Shown: positions 24,773 to 33,382 of the stretch, in pieces
Layout of the letters: each line of letters begins with the position of its first letter
Position numbering within the stretch: position 1 is the stretch's first letter
DNA from: Alphaproteobacteria bacterium
GTDB lineage: Bacteria > Pseudomonadota > Alphaproteobacteria > JACZXZ01
NCBI GenBank assembly: GCA_035625915.1
Contig: DASPOR010000188.1
Span: 1-44,477 of the forward strand
DNA: 44,477 nt
Direction: 5' to 3'
Position numbers and translations under genes: made by a program
Notes under the pieces: model-generated
What the model was told of the DNA's origin: nothing
The model's database searches: none
Seen by the model: the letters and a program-made list of their open reading frames with translations, nothing else

Positions 24773-25876
24773 TCACACATTGAAGCGGAAGAGCATCACG
24801 TCGCCGTCTTGCACGACATAGTCCTTGCCTTCCTGGCGCATCTTGCCCGCTTCCTTTGCACCTTGTTCGCCACCGCACTTGACGTAGTCGTCATAGGCGA
24901 TCGTCTCGGCACGGATGAAACCGCGCTCGAAATCGGTGTGGATGACGCCCGCCGCCTCGGGGGCCGTCGCCCCTTTGGCGACGGTCCACGCGCGGGATTC
25001 CTTGGGGCCGGCGGTGAAGAACGTGATGAGATGGAGAAGTGCGTAGCCAGCGCGGATGAAGCGGTCGAGCCCCGGTTCCTCGAGCCCCAGGTGATTGAGG
25101 AAATCCTTGCGCTCCATGGGATCCTTGAGCTGCGCGATCTCGGCTTCGATGGCGGCCGAGATCGCGACCGATTCGCTGCCGAGCCGGGCTGCGCGCGCGG
25201 CCGCCGCCTTCGAATATGCGTTGCCGGTCCCGGCCGAGCCTTCGTCGACGTTCAGCACATAGAGCATCGGCTTCGCCGTGATGAGCCCGAGGCGTTGAAA
25301 GGCGCGGCGTCTTTCCGGGTCCGCGGGCATTGCGACGCGTGCGGGCTTGCCCTCGCCGAGTGCTGCAACCGCGGGCTCCAATAGTTCCGCGAGCAATTTT
25401 GCTTCTTTGTCACCCGCCTTGGCCTTCTTGCTCGCCTGCTCGAAGCGCCGCCCGGTGCTCTCGAGATCGGCGAGCATTAGCTCGGTCTCGACCGTTTCGG
25501 CGTCGCGAGCGGGATCGACCGAGCCTTCGACATGATGCACCCCCTCGCCTGCGAAGCAGCGAAGCACGTGCACGATGGCGTCGACCTCGCGGATATGGGC
25601 GAGGAATTGGTTGCCGAGCCCTTCGCCCCGGCTTGCACCCCGCACGAGGCCTGCGATGTCGACGAACTCGAGTTGGGTGGGAACGACGCGTTCGGACTTG
25701 GCAAGCTTTGCCAGAACGTCGAGGCGCGGATCGGGAACCACGACGCGGCCGACATTCGGCTCAATGGTGCAGAATGGATAGTTTTCGGCCGCGGCCGCCG
25801 CGGTCGCAGTGAGCGCATTGAAAAGAGTCGACTTGCCCACGTTCGGCAGGCCGACGATGCCGCAGTTGAAGCCCAT
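24773..25876 (-). CDS. ychF: Redox-regulated ATPase YchF (OLA1-type)
   Basis: A 367-residue Obg-like P-loop protein that hydrolyses ATP and associates with ribosomes. It starts at ATG 25876 with [17 protein letters not shown], the G1 loop. The G3 region is [21 protein letters not shown], followed by a coiled-coil insert, and then a C-terminal TGS domain ([18 protein letters not shown] and the final [11 protein letters not shown]). An in-frame start further upstream would run into pth and is unlikely. It is the last gene of the prs-rplY-pth-ychF set, one base after the pth stop, an order conserved in Alphaproteobacteria. Confidence 0.96.
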   Translation of the reverse strand: MGFNCGIVGLPNVGKSTLFNALTATAAAAAENYPFCTIEPNVGRVVVPDPRLDVLAKLAKSERVVPTQLEFVDIAGLVRGASRGEGLGNQFLAHIREVDAIVHVLRCFAGEGVHHVEGSVDPARDAETVETELMLADLESTGRRFEQASKKAKAGDKEAKLLAELLEPAVAALGEGKPARVAMPADPERRRAFQRLGLITAKPMLYVLNVDEGSAGTGNAYSKAAAARAARLGSESVAISAAIEAEIAQLKDPMERKDFLNHLGLEEPGLDRFIRAGYALLHLITFFTAGPKESRAWTVAKGATAPEAAGVIHTDFERGFIRAETIAYDDYVKCGGEQGAKEAGKMRQEGKDYVVQDGDVMLFRFNV

Positions 25877-25877
25877 A

Positions 25878-26531
25878 TCAATCCTCGGAATTCTTTGGTC
25901 TGTCACCCTCGTCCGCGGGGGTGCCATCGCCGTCGACGGCCTTGGTCTCCTTCGCCGGTTTCGGCGGTTTCATAAGTAAGGCAAGCTTCGTCATGAAGCG
26001 GCTTTCTTCGTCCTTCGCGAGGAGCGGAAAGGCGTCGGCGATGGCGTCGAGGAGTTTTTCGAGCCAAGCGCGATCCTCCTCGAAGAAATCGCTCAAGACA
26101 TAAGGGTGCACGAGATGCCGCTCGCCGGGATGCCCGATCCCGATCCGGAGGCGCCAGAAATCCGGTCCGATATGGGCGTCGATGCTGCGAATTCCGTTGT
26201 GACCCGCGGTTCCTCCGCCAAATCTCACCTTGACCTTGCCCGGTGCCAAGTCGAGTTCGTCATAGACGATGAGCACGTCCTTGGGTTCGAGCTTGTAATA
26301 GCGCATCGCTTCGCCGACCGCGCGCCCCGACTCGTTCATGAACGTCAGCGGCAATTGCGCCATGAGCCGCACGCCGCCCACCTCTCCCTCGGCTAAGAGC
26401 GATTGGAAACGCCGGCGGTAGGATGCAAAGGAATGGCGGCGGACGATTGCGTCCACCGCCATGAAACCCACGTTATGTCGGTTGGCGGCATATTTCGGGC
26501 CCGGATTGCCCAGGCCCACAATGAGGCGCAT
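25878..26531 (-). CDS. pth: Peptidyl-tRNA hydrolase
   Basis: A 217-residue Pth1-type esterase that releases peptide from prematurely dropped peptidyl-tRNA. The start motif [20 protein letters not shown] contains the substrate-binding Asn and the catalytic His (here in RHNVGF). [11 protein letters not shown] and [13 protein letters not shown] are further conserved segments with active-site Asn and Asp. The C-terminal 30 residues are a Lys/Pro/Asp-rich extension beyond the fold, common in Alphaproteobacteria. It lies between rplY and ychF on the same strand with short gaps, so cotranscription is likely. Confidence 0.96.
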   Translation of the reverse strand: MRLIVGLGNPGPKYAANRHNVGFMAVDAIVRRHSFASYRRRFQSLLAEGEVGGVRLMAQLPLTFMNESGRAVGEAMRYYKLEPKDVLIVYDELDLAPGKVKVRFGGGTAGHNGIRSIDAHIGPDFWRLRIGIGHPGERHLVHPYVLSDFFEEDRAWLEKLLDAIADAFPLLAKDEESRFMTKLALLMKPPKPAKETKAVDGDGTPADEGDRPKNSED

Positions 26532-26546
26532 GGGTAAACCCGCGTG

Positions 26547-27245
26547 TTACGCCTTGCCCTTCTTGGGTTCCTCGACGACCTCTTTCGCTTCCTTTTCCTT
26601 GTCCTTGGTTTCCTTCGCGGTAATGACTTCGACTTCGGCTGGTGCTGCTGGAGTCGCCGCGATTTCAGCCTCGGTCTGCTGGGTGTTCGGCGGCGCCACG
26701 GTCGCGACCGTGAAGTCGCGCGCGATCGAAGGCCGCACGCCCTCGGGCAGCTTGACCATGCGAATATGCACGCTGTCGCCGATATCGAGACCAGTGAGGT
26801 CGACCCGGATCTCATGGGGGATCTGAGTCGCCAGGCACACGACCTCTATCTCGTGGCGCACGATATTCAGCACCCCACCGCGCTTGATGCCGGGCGAGGC
26901 AGCCTCGTTGTCGAAGCTCACCGGAACCTGAACGGTTACCTTCGTGGTCGGGTCGACGCGCATGAAGTCCACGTGCTCCGGCCGATCCGTCACGGGATGA
27001 AATTGAACGTCGCGCACCAAAACCCTGTGCTTGTCTTTCTCGACCTCGACGTCATAGAGGTTCGTGAAGAAGGCGGTCTTGCGAAGCTCGGGCATAAGCT
27101 CGCTCGGGTCGATCGAAACGAGGGCGGGCGCTTTCTTGGCACCATAGATGACGGCAGGAACGCGCCCTGTGCGTCGTGCGGCGCGGGCTGCCCCCTTACC
27201 TGCCCGCTCGCGCCGCTGCGCGTGAAACACGAATTCGTCGGACAT
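26547..27245 (-). CDS. rplY: 50S ribosomal protein L25/general stress protein Ctc
   Basis: A 232-residue long-form L25 that binds 5S rRNA. The N-terminal L25 domain contains RERAGKGAARAARRTGRVPAVIYG and the PVTDRPEHVDFMRV stretch; the C-terminal TL5-like domain (about 100-190) includes VPVSFDNEAASPGIKRGG. A charged Glu/Lys/Ala tail ends the protein. ATG 27245 (MSDEFVFHAQ) is favoured, with upstream in-frame sequence lying in the hairpin-rich leader. It sits between prs and pth on the minus strand. Confidence 0.95.
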   Translation of the reverse strand: MSDEFVFHAQRRERAGKGAARAARRTGRVPAVIYGAKKAPALVSIDPSELMPELRKTAFFTNLYDVEVEKDKHRVLVRDVQFHPVTDRPEHVDFMRVDPTTKVTVQVPVSFDNEAASPGIKRGGVLNIVRHEIEVVCLATQIPHEIRVDLTGLDIGDSVHIRMVKLPEGVRPSIARDFTVATVAPPNTQQTEAEIAATPAAPAEVEVITAKETKDKEKEAKEVVEEPKKGKA

Positions 27246-27269
27246 GTTACTCTCCTTTGCCAAACCAAC

Positions 27270-27290
27270 CCCGCCCCAATGTAGGGCGGG
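27270..27290 (-). promoter_or_regulatory. Hairpin in the prs-rplY gap
   Basis: CCCGCCC (27270-27276) and GGGCGGG (27284-27290) form a perfect 7-base stem with a 7-base loop. On the minus strand it is followed by GGTTGGTTTGG, partly T-rich. It could be a leaky terminator after prs or an element in the rplY leader. Confidence 0.4.
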
Positions 27291-27352
27291 CATTCGGCGG
27301 ACGGCCTCCAGGGGTGCCATCCGCGCCGAATTCCTACGATGCTCTTCGGGCT

Positions 27353-28324
27353 TCAATCCGAGACGACACCCGAAAGCTTGGCGACCTCGCCTTCGCTGAA
27401 CAGGCTCGACACCGAATCGCCCTTGCTGATCCGCCGGATCGCCTCGCCCAACAGGGGGGCGATCGAAAGCTGGCGGATCTTGCGCGCAGCCTTCACCTCG
27501 TCGCGCGCCTGAATGCTGTCCGTGATGACCACGGCCTCAAGCGGCGACGCCTCAATGCGCGAGGCCGCCGAGCCCGACAGCACCCCATGGCTGCAATAAG
27601 CCGCCACCCATGTGGCGCCCTTATCGGCGAGCGCCTGAGCAGCGTTGCAAAGCGTGCCAGCGGAATCGACGATATCGTCGATCAGGATGCATCGCCGGCC
27701 CTTTACCTGGCCAATGATATTGACGACCTCGGACTCACCCGCACGCTCGCGGCGCTTATCGATGATCGCGAGGTCCGCGTCAAGTGGCTTGGCGATTGCC
27801 CGGGCGCGGACAACCCCACCCACGTCCGGCGAGACGATAACCAGATCATCGCCATTATAGTGGTTACGAATATCGTTGTAAAATACGGGGGCGGCATAGA
27901 GGTTGTCGAGCGGGATATCGAAAAAGCCCTGGATCTGATTGGCGTGCAAATCAAGGGTTAAGACGCGGTTCGCCCCTGCAGTCGTGATCAGGTTCGCCAC
28001 GAGCTTGGCGCTGATGGGGGTGCGTGGTCCGGTCTTGCGATCCTGGCGTGCATAGCCGTAATAGGGTAGGACTGCCGTGATGCGCGAGGGCGAGGCGCGC
28101 TTGAGGGCATCGAGCCAGATCAAAAGCTCCATCAGGTGGTCATTTGCGGGGTAGGAGGTCGACTGGATAAGAAAGACGTCTTGTCCCCGCATGTTCTCGA
28201 GGATTTCGACGAAGATCTCGTTGTCTGCAAACCGACGCACGCTGTACTGGCTGATTGGCACGTCGATGTAATGGGCAATTCCTTCGGCCAATGGCCGGTT
28301 GGCGGTGCCGCTCAGGAGCTTCAT
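27353..28324 (-). CDS. prs: Ribose-phosphate pyrophosphokinase
   Basis: A 323-residue enzyme making PRPP from ribose 5-phosphate and ATP, the precursor of purines, pyrimidines, NAD, His and Trp. Class I features are the N-terminal [16 protein letters not shown], the regulatory loop [16 protein letters not shown], the divalent-metal/ATP region [16 protein letters not shown], the flexible catalytic loop near [10 protein letters not shown], and the PRPP loop [15 protein letters not shown]. It is complete from ATG 28324 and cytoplasmic. It heads the prs-rplY-pth-ychF group. Confidence 0.97.
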   Translation of the reverse strand: MKLLSGTANRPLAEGIAHYIDVPISQYSVRRFADNEIFVEILENMRGQDVFLIQSTSYPANDHLMELLIWLDALKRASPSRITAVLPYYGYARQDRKTGPRTPISAKLVANLITTAGANRVLTLDLHANQIQGFFDIPLDNLYAAPVFYNDIRNHYNGDDLVIVSPDVGGVVRARAIAKPLDADLAIIDKRRERAGESEVVNIIGQVKGRRCILIDDIVDSAGTLCNAAQALADKGATWVAAYCSHGVLSGSAASRIEASPLEAVVITDSIQARDEVKAARKIRQLSIAPLLGEAIRRISKGDSVSSLFSEGEVAKLSGVVSD

Positions 28325-28476
28325 TTCGCCCTCTCCCAGTTGTGCCCCGCATGATTGCCGAGCATTACCGCAACCGCCGGCACATTTGCGGCGCCTCTAT
28401 ATCAATCTGACGCAAATCTGTAAACCTTGGGTCGGGTGAGGCTGGCCTCGGCTGCCGCCGCAACCTGTGGAGACGG

Positions 28477-29418
28477 TTAGCCGCCGGCGCTTGCCTGGTC
28501 TGCCTCGCCGACAATGGCGGCGATCCCGCCTGCCGCATTCTGAGCGACCGCGGCGGTGATCTCGCCCCAAACGCGCTCGAGGATGCGGGAGGGCACATTG
28601 TTCTCCTGGCTCACCTGGCCGAGTTCCTTGCCGTCAGGCTTCAAAACCAACCACGTCACCTTGATGTGCTGGATGCCTCCGGATACATCCTCGACGTTGA
28701 CGGTGCCAGTGAGTGAAAGGCTCCCCGGCCGCCGCTCGGAGTCGAGACGCACGTTGGCAACCTTCAGGGCGTATTCGATCGCCTGACGAAGTTGCGCGTC
28801 GCCGGATTTGCCGGGGGATCCCCGAATCGTCGTGATCACCAGGCTGCGTGAGCCCGGGTTATGGACCGCGAGCACTGAAGGATCCCCTTTTGGAATCGGC
28901 GCGTCGCCCTCGATTCCCTTGGCCATCGTCCGCGCTGGCTCGCCCTCCACCGCGGCAAGGAGCTTCGCGCGCGCGTCAGGCTCGAACGGATCGGTTTCGC
29001 GCGCAAGGATTTGACTTTGTCGGCCAACGAGCTGGCCCTCGCCGTCTCGCACCTCCCAAGTGAGCATCGGAGAGCCTGCATTTCCCACATTCGAGCCGGC
29101 GGCATCTCCCGGCGCTTCACGCTGGAACCAGCCGCTGACGCTATAGAGAACGCGTGCACCGTCGCCTCCGCCAACCACGACTGGCAGGCTATCCTTGCCG
29201 AGGGCTTCCGCCATCGCGTCGGCCAGCTGGTGACTTACGGGGTCGGGCAGGCCGTGGACGGGACTCACAGTGATCACGCCGGGATCGGTCCGGTGCGCTG
29301 CGACCACTTGCGGTAGCGGCTTCTGCTCCGGCTGGAATACGTGCACGGTGTCGTCGCATCCCGCAAGCGTGAGCGAGAAAAGCGCCAACTCCGCCGCGAG
29401 AAGCACATCACGCCGCAC
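28477..29418 (-). CDS. Putative lipoprotein of unknown function
   Basis: A 313-residue predicted lipoprotein. A hydrophobic N-terminus leads to a lipobox LTLAGC with Cys21, the site expected to be lipidated and then retained in the inner or outer membrane. The mature part is rich in Gly, Ala and Val with beta-type stretches (GARVLYSVSGWFQRE, LTWEVRDGEGQLVG, SLSLTGTVNVEDV, HIKVTWLVLKPDGKELG). No known domain was recognised with confidence. The start is GTG 29418, overlapping a tiny upstream reading frame by 11 bases. It lies between the M24 homologue and prs on the same strand. Confidence 0.75.
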   Translation of the reverse strand: MRRDVLLAAELALFSLTLAGCDDTVHVFQPEQKPLPQVVAAHRTDPGVITVSPVHGLPDPVSHQLADAMAEALGKDSLPVVVGGGDGARVLYSVSGWFQREAPGDAAGSNVGNAGSPMLTWEVRDGEGQLVGRQSQILARETDPFEPDARAKLLAAVEGEPARTMAKGIEGDAPIPKGDPSVLAVHNPGSRSLVITTIRGSPGKSGDAQLRQAIEYALKVANVRLDSERRPGSLSLTGTVNVEDVSGGIQHIKVTWLVLKPDGKELGQVSQENNVPSRILERVWGEITAAVAQNAAGGIAAIVGEADQASAGG

Positions 29419-29485
29419 AGCTCACCAGGAGGCCAAACAAGAGGATGACAGCCGCGAAGCCCATGAGCATGAAGAGATGGGGCAT
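29408..29485 (-). CDS. 25-residue hydrophobic peptide (small ORF)
   Basis: A very short frame from ATG 29485 to TGA 29408 encodes MPHLFMLMGFAAVILLFGLL plus VSCAA, a single membrane segment ending near a Cys. It has a credible ribosome site (AGGA about seven bases before the ATG), and its 3' end overlaps the GTG start of the lipoprotein gene by 11 bases, in a different frame. That arrangement suggests translational coupling, perhaps as a leader peptide or small membrane protein. It is short enough to be chance, so confidence is moderate. Confidence 0.4.
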   Translation of the reverse strand: MPHLFMLMGFAAVILLFGLLVSCAA

Positions 29486-29520
29486 GGGTTATCCTATCAC
29501 AGCGAGACCCACCCTTCGCC

Positions 29521-30672
29521 CTACTTCACCACCATGTCGAGCGAAGCCTTGCTCAGGACTTTCGCACCCTGCGAGGTCACTTCGGATGTGCGCCCAAGTG
29601 TCATCGCCAGGCCACTGTCGCTGTCGAGGATGAGCATGTGGAGGAAGAAAACCATGCCTGGTTCGATAATCTCTGGATTGTCTTTGTAGAACATGGGCCA
29701 ATCCATCCAGTTTGGCGCAAAAGTCGTGCCGAGCGAGTATCCGCAAGCGTTCATGCGATGTTTGCCATATCCTGCTGCATCGAGGATGCGCGCGTGAGCG
29801 TCGAAGACGTCGCCCACCCGATTGCCCGGCTTCAGTGCCGCCTCGCAGGCCAGGAGAGCTTCCTTCGAAACTTTATGCATGTCCGCCTGTTCGGCCGGCA
29901 GCTTGCCGATGCGCAACGTGCGCATCAGGCATGAGTGATAGTGTCGGTAGGTGCCGGCGAACTCGAGGGTCAATTGATCGTTCCTGTCGAGTTTGCGTCT
30001 TCCTGAGTAATAACGGCAGAGCAGCGCGTCGCGTCCTGAGCCGATAATGAATTCATTTGCGGGGTCGTCGCCCCCTCCCTTGTAAATGGCCGCGAGCATG
30101 GCCGCGAGGATATCCCCCTCGAAGGCGCCCGGTGCCGCCAAACGTCGAGCCTCGTCCCAAGCGACATCCGCGAGTTCGGCCGCTCGCCTGACGTATCGAA
30201 GTTCGGCATCGCTTTTGACGACGCGGAGGCGGGAGACAAGGTCCGATGCGTCCTCGAGCGTTGCAAAACCCTGAAGTGCCGCCGCGAGGCGCTGGCCATT
30301 GCGGGCGGTGAGGCCATAGGCCTCCCACTCGACGCCGAGTTTCTTTCCCTTGCAGCCATGCTCGGCCAGGATATCCCGAAGCTCGACGGCGGGATTGGCG
30401 TCGGGCGCATCCACCCAGATGCGGATATCGTCTATCACCGAGGTGTGCTGTGCTTGGCGCAGGTCGGGTGCGCGGGTAATGAGCGTCATCTTGCCGTCGG
30501 CGCCAAGATAAAGGCACTGGAAAAAGACATAGCCGAAGGTGTCGTAGCCGGTCAGATAGTACATGCTCTCCTGTCGGAACATCAGAAGCCCATCGAGGCC
30601 ACGCTTCACCATCGCCGCGCATGCCCGATTGCGTCTTTCGGCAAGCTCCGACCGCTCGAAATGAATTGCCAT
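29521..30672 (-). CDS. M24 (creatinase/aminopeptidase P-like) family protein with degenerate metal site
   Basis: A 383-residue two-domain pita-bread protein related to Xaa-Pro peptidases, creatinase and ectoine hydrolase. The creatinase-type N-domain spans about 1-150 and the M24 fold about 155-383. At the five metal-ligand positions the sequence reads E237 (usual Asp, in LEFAG), C248 (usual Asp), no His in CGYSLG at 310-315, H345 (usual Glu) and Q368 (usual Glu). Metal-free creatinase shows that the fold can work without a dinuclear site, so a creatinase-like C-N hydrolase is possible. The gene is 19 bases after pgeF on the same strand. Confidence 0.82.
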   Translation of the reverse strand: MAIHFERSELAERRNRACAAMVKRGLDGLLMFRQESMYYLTGYDTFGYVFFQCLYLGADGKMTLITRAPDLRQAQHTSVIDDIRIWVDAPDANPAVELRDILAEHGCKGKKLGVEWEAYGLTARNGQRLAAALQGFATLEDASDLVSRLRVVKSDAELRYVRRAAELADVAWDEARRLAAPGAFEGDILAAMLAAIYKGGGDDPANEFIIGSGRDALLCRYYSGRRKLDRNDQLTLEFAGTYRHYHSCLMRTLRIGKLPAEQADMHKVSKEALLACEAALKPGNRVGDVFDAHARILDAAGYGKHRMNACGYSLGTTFAPNWMDWPMFYKDNPEIIEPGMVFFLHMLILDSDSGLAMTLGRTSEVTSQGAKVLSKASLDMVVK

Positions 30673-30691
30673 GTTGCTGCTCTCCGTCCCC

Positions 30692-31471
30692 TCAAATCAG
30701 GGCGATGGCCGACAGGCCGCGCCCATAGTCCTTGATACCTTCGTGCGTGTTGCGCCGATAGCTGAAGAATCGCGTCGGTTCCGTATACGTATCGTAGGCT
30801 AACTGATCGACGGCGCCGAGGCTGAGCGCGCCAAGACGGCTGGCGACATAGCCCGGCAGATCGAACATGAAGTGCCCCGCTCGCGCGCTTGGTGCGAAGA
30901 ATGCCGAATCCGACGGATTGCGCGCCAAGAAGGGCGCCGGAAATTCCGGCCCCACTTCGTAGGATGCTTGCGCGATTGTCGGTCCGATCGCAGCACGGAT
31001 CAATTTCCGGTCAGCACCCAAGCCCACCATCGCATCGACCGTTGCTTCCAGGATGCCACCCAAGGCGCCGCGCCATCCCGCGTGGGCGGCGCCGACGACG
31101 GCGCTATCGGGTGCGGCGAAGAGAACGGGCGTGCAGTCGGCCGCGAGCACGCCAAGGGCGATCCCCGGTCGTCGGGTCACGAGCCCGTCAACTTGCGGCC
31201 GCGCATCGAGCGGCCAAGGCGTTTCGACGACCAGTGCCGTCGGCGAATGGATCTGGTGGGCTGTGACGAGCGCCACGCCTCCGAGCCCAAACACCGCCAT
31301 CGCGCGCCGGCGGTTCTCTCGCACCATCTGCGGATCGTCCCCTGAGCCGAGCCCGCAATTGAGTGTGGCGTACGCACCGCTCGAAACCCCACCCTCGCGC
31401 GTGAAGAACCCATGACGTATACCGGCCGAAGCCGTCAGCACCTCGCTCTCGATGGGGGATGGGGCCGTCAT
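30692..31471 (-). CDS. pgeF: Peptidoglycan editing factor PgeF (multicopper polyphenol oxidase/YfiH type)
   Basis: A 259-residue YfiH-family protein. The metal-site motifs are HQIHSP near residue 75, LAADCTPVLF around 109-118 with the conserved Cys, and AAHAGWRG around 127-134. Members were annotated as laccase or polyphenol oxidase, and work in E. coli showed that the protein removes mis-incorporated Ser muropeptides from UDP-MurNAc. ATG 31471 overlaps the stop of midA (ATGA), and the M24 protein gene follows 19 bases later. The lgt-midA-pgeF arrangement is a conserved alphaproteobacterial operon. Confidence 0.95.
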   Translation of the reverse strand: MTAPSPIESEVLTASAGIRHGFFTREGGVSSGAYATLNCGLGSGDDPQMVRENRRRAMAVFGLGGVALVTAHQIHSPTALVVETPWPLDARPQVDGLVTRRPGIALGVLAADCTPVLFAAPDSAVVGAAHAGWRGALGGILEATVDAMVGLGADRKLIRAAIGPTIAQASYEVGPEFPAPFLARNPSDSAFFAPSARAGHFMFDLPGYVASRLGALSLGAVDQLAYDTYTEPTRFFSYRRNTHEGIKDYGRGLSAIALI

Positions 31472-32559
31472 TTCGCCTGTTCGAATCCGGCAGGAATTGG
31501 AAGATGGGGATGGGTCAATGCCAGGGCCTTGAACAGCGTGCCCATTTCCGCATCATCAATCAAGCGGCGTAATGCAGCCTGGATTGCGTCCGCTTGCGTC
31601 GCACTTGCCGCCGCAGAAAGCCGCTCGGCACGTTCACGAATGCCGAGACGGGTGAGAAAATACGCCTGCTCGATCGGGCCGTAACATGTCGCACCCGCTT
31701 GCGACGCGGCGCGCGCGAAATTCGCAAAATCCACATGAGCTGTCAGGTCAGCGCTACCCGGCTCGTCGAAGGGGTCGTGGCGGCGATGCCCGCGCAATGC
31801 CTGCAACGTGGCGCCAAGTGCGCTCTCGCTTGGTCCGTAGTCGATAAAGAGCGCGGCCCCGCCTTCCGATACGAGCCGCTCGGCGATCGACGCCGCGAGG
31901 CTAAGCCCCGCGGGGCAAACCTCGGCGATGCTGGCGACGGGTGCCGAGGCGAATACGGGTGGCAGCAAGGCCGCAGCAGGTGTTTCATGCGGCGCACGCA
32001 CGAAGCGGAACTGACCGCTCGCCTTGTCGAACTCGACGACCCGTTCGCGCCAGCCGCTCTCCGTCCTCTCGAATTGCATGACGGGAAGGGCGTCGAGGAA
32101 TTCGTTTGCGAGGAGAATTGTCGGACCTTCTGGCACCGCGCCGAGGCTGCCGTGCCATGTCACGTCCCGATCCCGCAGCAATGCTTGTTGCATTTCGCGG
32201 AGCCTCGCGCTCCCCTCGACGAGGTGAATTCGCGCCGCCTCGTGAAATCCCGGCTCCACCCGAGCTGCTCGCAGCAAATCCGCCATCATCGTCCCGCGTC
32301 CGGGTCCGAGCTCGATGAGCATGAAATGAGCCGGTCGGCCCATGACCCGCCACGTGGCGACACACCAGATGCCGATTAGCTCGCCGAACATTTGGCTGAT
32401 CTCGGGTGCGGTTATGTAATCGCCCTCACGACCGATGGAAGCACTCTGCGCGTAGTATCCCTCGCCTGGATGCCAAAGGGATTCGGACATGAACTCGGCA
32501 AGGCTCAAAGGGCCCTTGAGGGCAATCAGGCGCTCGAGGTGAGCACCGAGACCGCTCAA
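31468..32559 (-). CDS. MidA/NDUFAF7-type SAM-dependent arginine methyltransferase family protein
   Basis: A 363-residue Rossmann-fold methyltransferase of the DUF185 family. Motif I is LIELGPGRGTMMADLLR (about 82-98), preceded by DYITAPEISQMFGELIG and followed by ILLANEFLDALPV, all typical of the group. The mitochondrial homologue NDUFAF7/MidA methylates an arginine of complex I subunit NDUFS2 and is needed for complex I assembly. A similar role in the bacterial complex I is plausible but not shown. It overlaps lgt by four bases upstream and pgeF by four bases downstream, so the three are translationally coupled. Confidence 0.93.
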   Translation of the reverse strand: MSGLGAHLERLIALKGPLSLAEFMSESLWHPGEGYYAQSASIGREGDYITAPEISQMFGELIGIWCVATWRVMGRPAHFMLIELGPGRGTMMADLLRAARVEPGFHEAARIHLVEGSARLREMQQALLRDRDVTWHGSLGAVPEGPTILLANEFLDALPVMQFERTESGWRERVVEFDKASGQFRFVRAPHETPAAALLPPVFASAPVASIAEVCPAGLSLAASIAERLVSEGGAALFIDYGPSESALGATLQALRGHRRHDPFDEPGSADLTAHVDFANFARAASQAGATCYGPIEQAYFLTRLGIRERAERLSAAASATQADAIQAALRRLIDDAEMGTLFKALALTHPHLPIPAGFEQAK

Positions 32560-33353
32560 GCCGCTTTCGCCAATGGCTTGGCTTGCGAGATCAGCCAGGC
32601 GCCATAGAGAATGACCGGGATCGAAAGGATCTGGCCCATGGTCATGCCAAAGACGAGGAAACCGAGGAATGAGTCGGGCTCGCGGAAGAATTCGACCGTA
32701 ATACGCGCGAGACCGTACCCTATCAAAAAGGCGCCTGCGATGAAGCCCGGTCGGTTGCGCAATCCAGCACGGCGCATGAAGAAGAGTATGGTGAAAAGGA
32801 CAACACCCTCGAGAAAAGCCTCATAAAGCTGACTGGGATGTCGTGGCTCGGGCCCGCCCTGGGGAAAGATCATGCCCCACGGAACGTCCGTCGGCCGGCC
32901 AAACAGCTCTCCATTCACGAAATTGGCGAGACGACCGAAAAAGAGCCCGATCGGCACGGCGCAGCACACCGCGTCCCCTACCATGCGAAATGAAAGCCTG
33001 TTGCGCCTGCAGAACAGGATGAGCGCGGTGACCACGCCGATGAGACCGCCATGGAACGACATCCCACCATGCCAAACGGCAACCATTTGAACCGGGTCCG
33101 CGAGATAGGCGCTCGGCTGATAGAAGAGGACGTAGCCGAGCCGACCGCCGAGAACGACCCCCAAGGTGCACCAGACAACGAGGTCGTCGACTTGCGTCTC
33201 GGACATGATTTTGGGCGCCGACGCGGCTATTTTCCGCACGTGTCGCCACCCGATCAAGATGCCCGCAATATAAGAAATTGCATACCAACGAATGGCGAGA
33301 GGGCCGAGCCTGATCGCGACCGGATCGATATCGGGGAAATGGAGGGGGGTCAT
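32556..33353 (-). CDS. lgt: Phosphatidylglycerol--prolipoprotein diacylglyceryl transferase
   Basis: A 265-residue polytopic inner-membrane enzyme that puts diacylglycerol on the lipobox Cys of prolipoproteins, the first lipoprotein maturation step. Seven or so helices are apparent. The signature WHGGMSFHGGLIG contains the essential His, and the Lgt signature GRLANFVNGELFGRPT follows, with RHPSQLYEA later. It starts at ATG 33353. Lipoproteins exist in the window, for example the LAGC-lipobox protein at 28477-29418. Its stop overlaps the midA start. Confidence 0.96.
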   Translation of the reverse strand: MTPLHFPDIDPVAIRLGPLAIRWYAISYIAGILIGWRHVRKIAASAPKIMSETQVDDLVVWCTLGVVLGGRLGYVLFYQPSAYLADPVQMVAVWHGGMSFHGGLIGVVTALILFCRRNRLSFRMVGDAVCCAVPIGLFFGRLANFVNGELFGRPTDVPWGMIFPQGGPEPRHPSQLYEAFLEGVVLFTILFFMRRAGLRNRPGFIAGAFLIGYGLARITVEFFREPDSFLGFLVFGMTMGQILSIPVILYGAWLISQAKPLAKAA

Positions 33354-33382
33354 GCGGACACTCGTCTCGACTTTGAGGTGGG

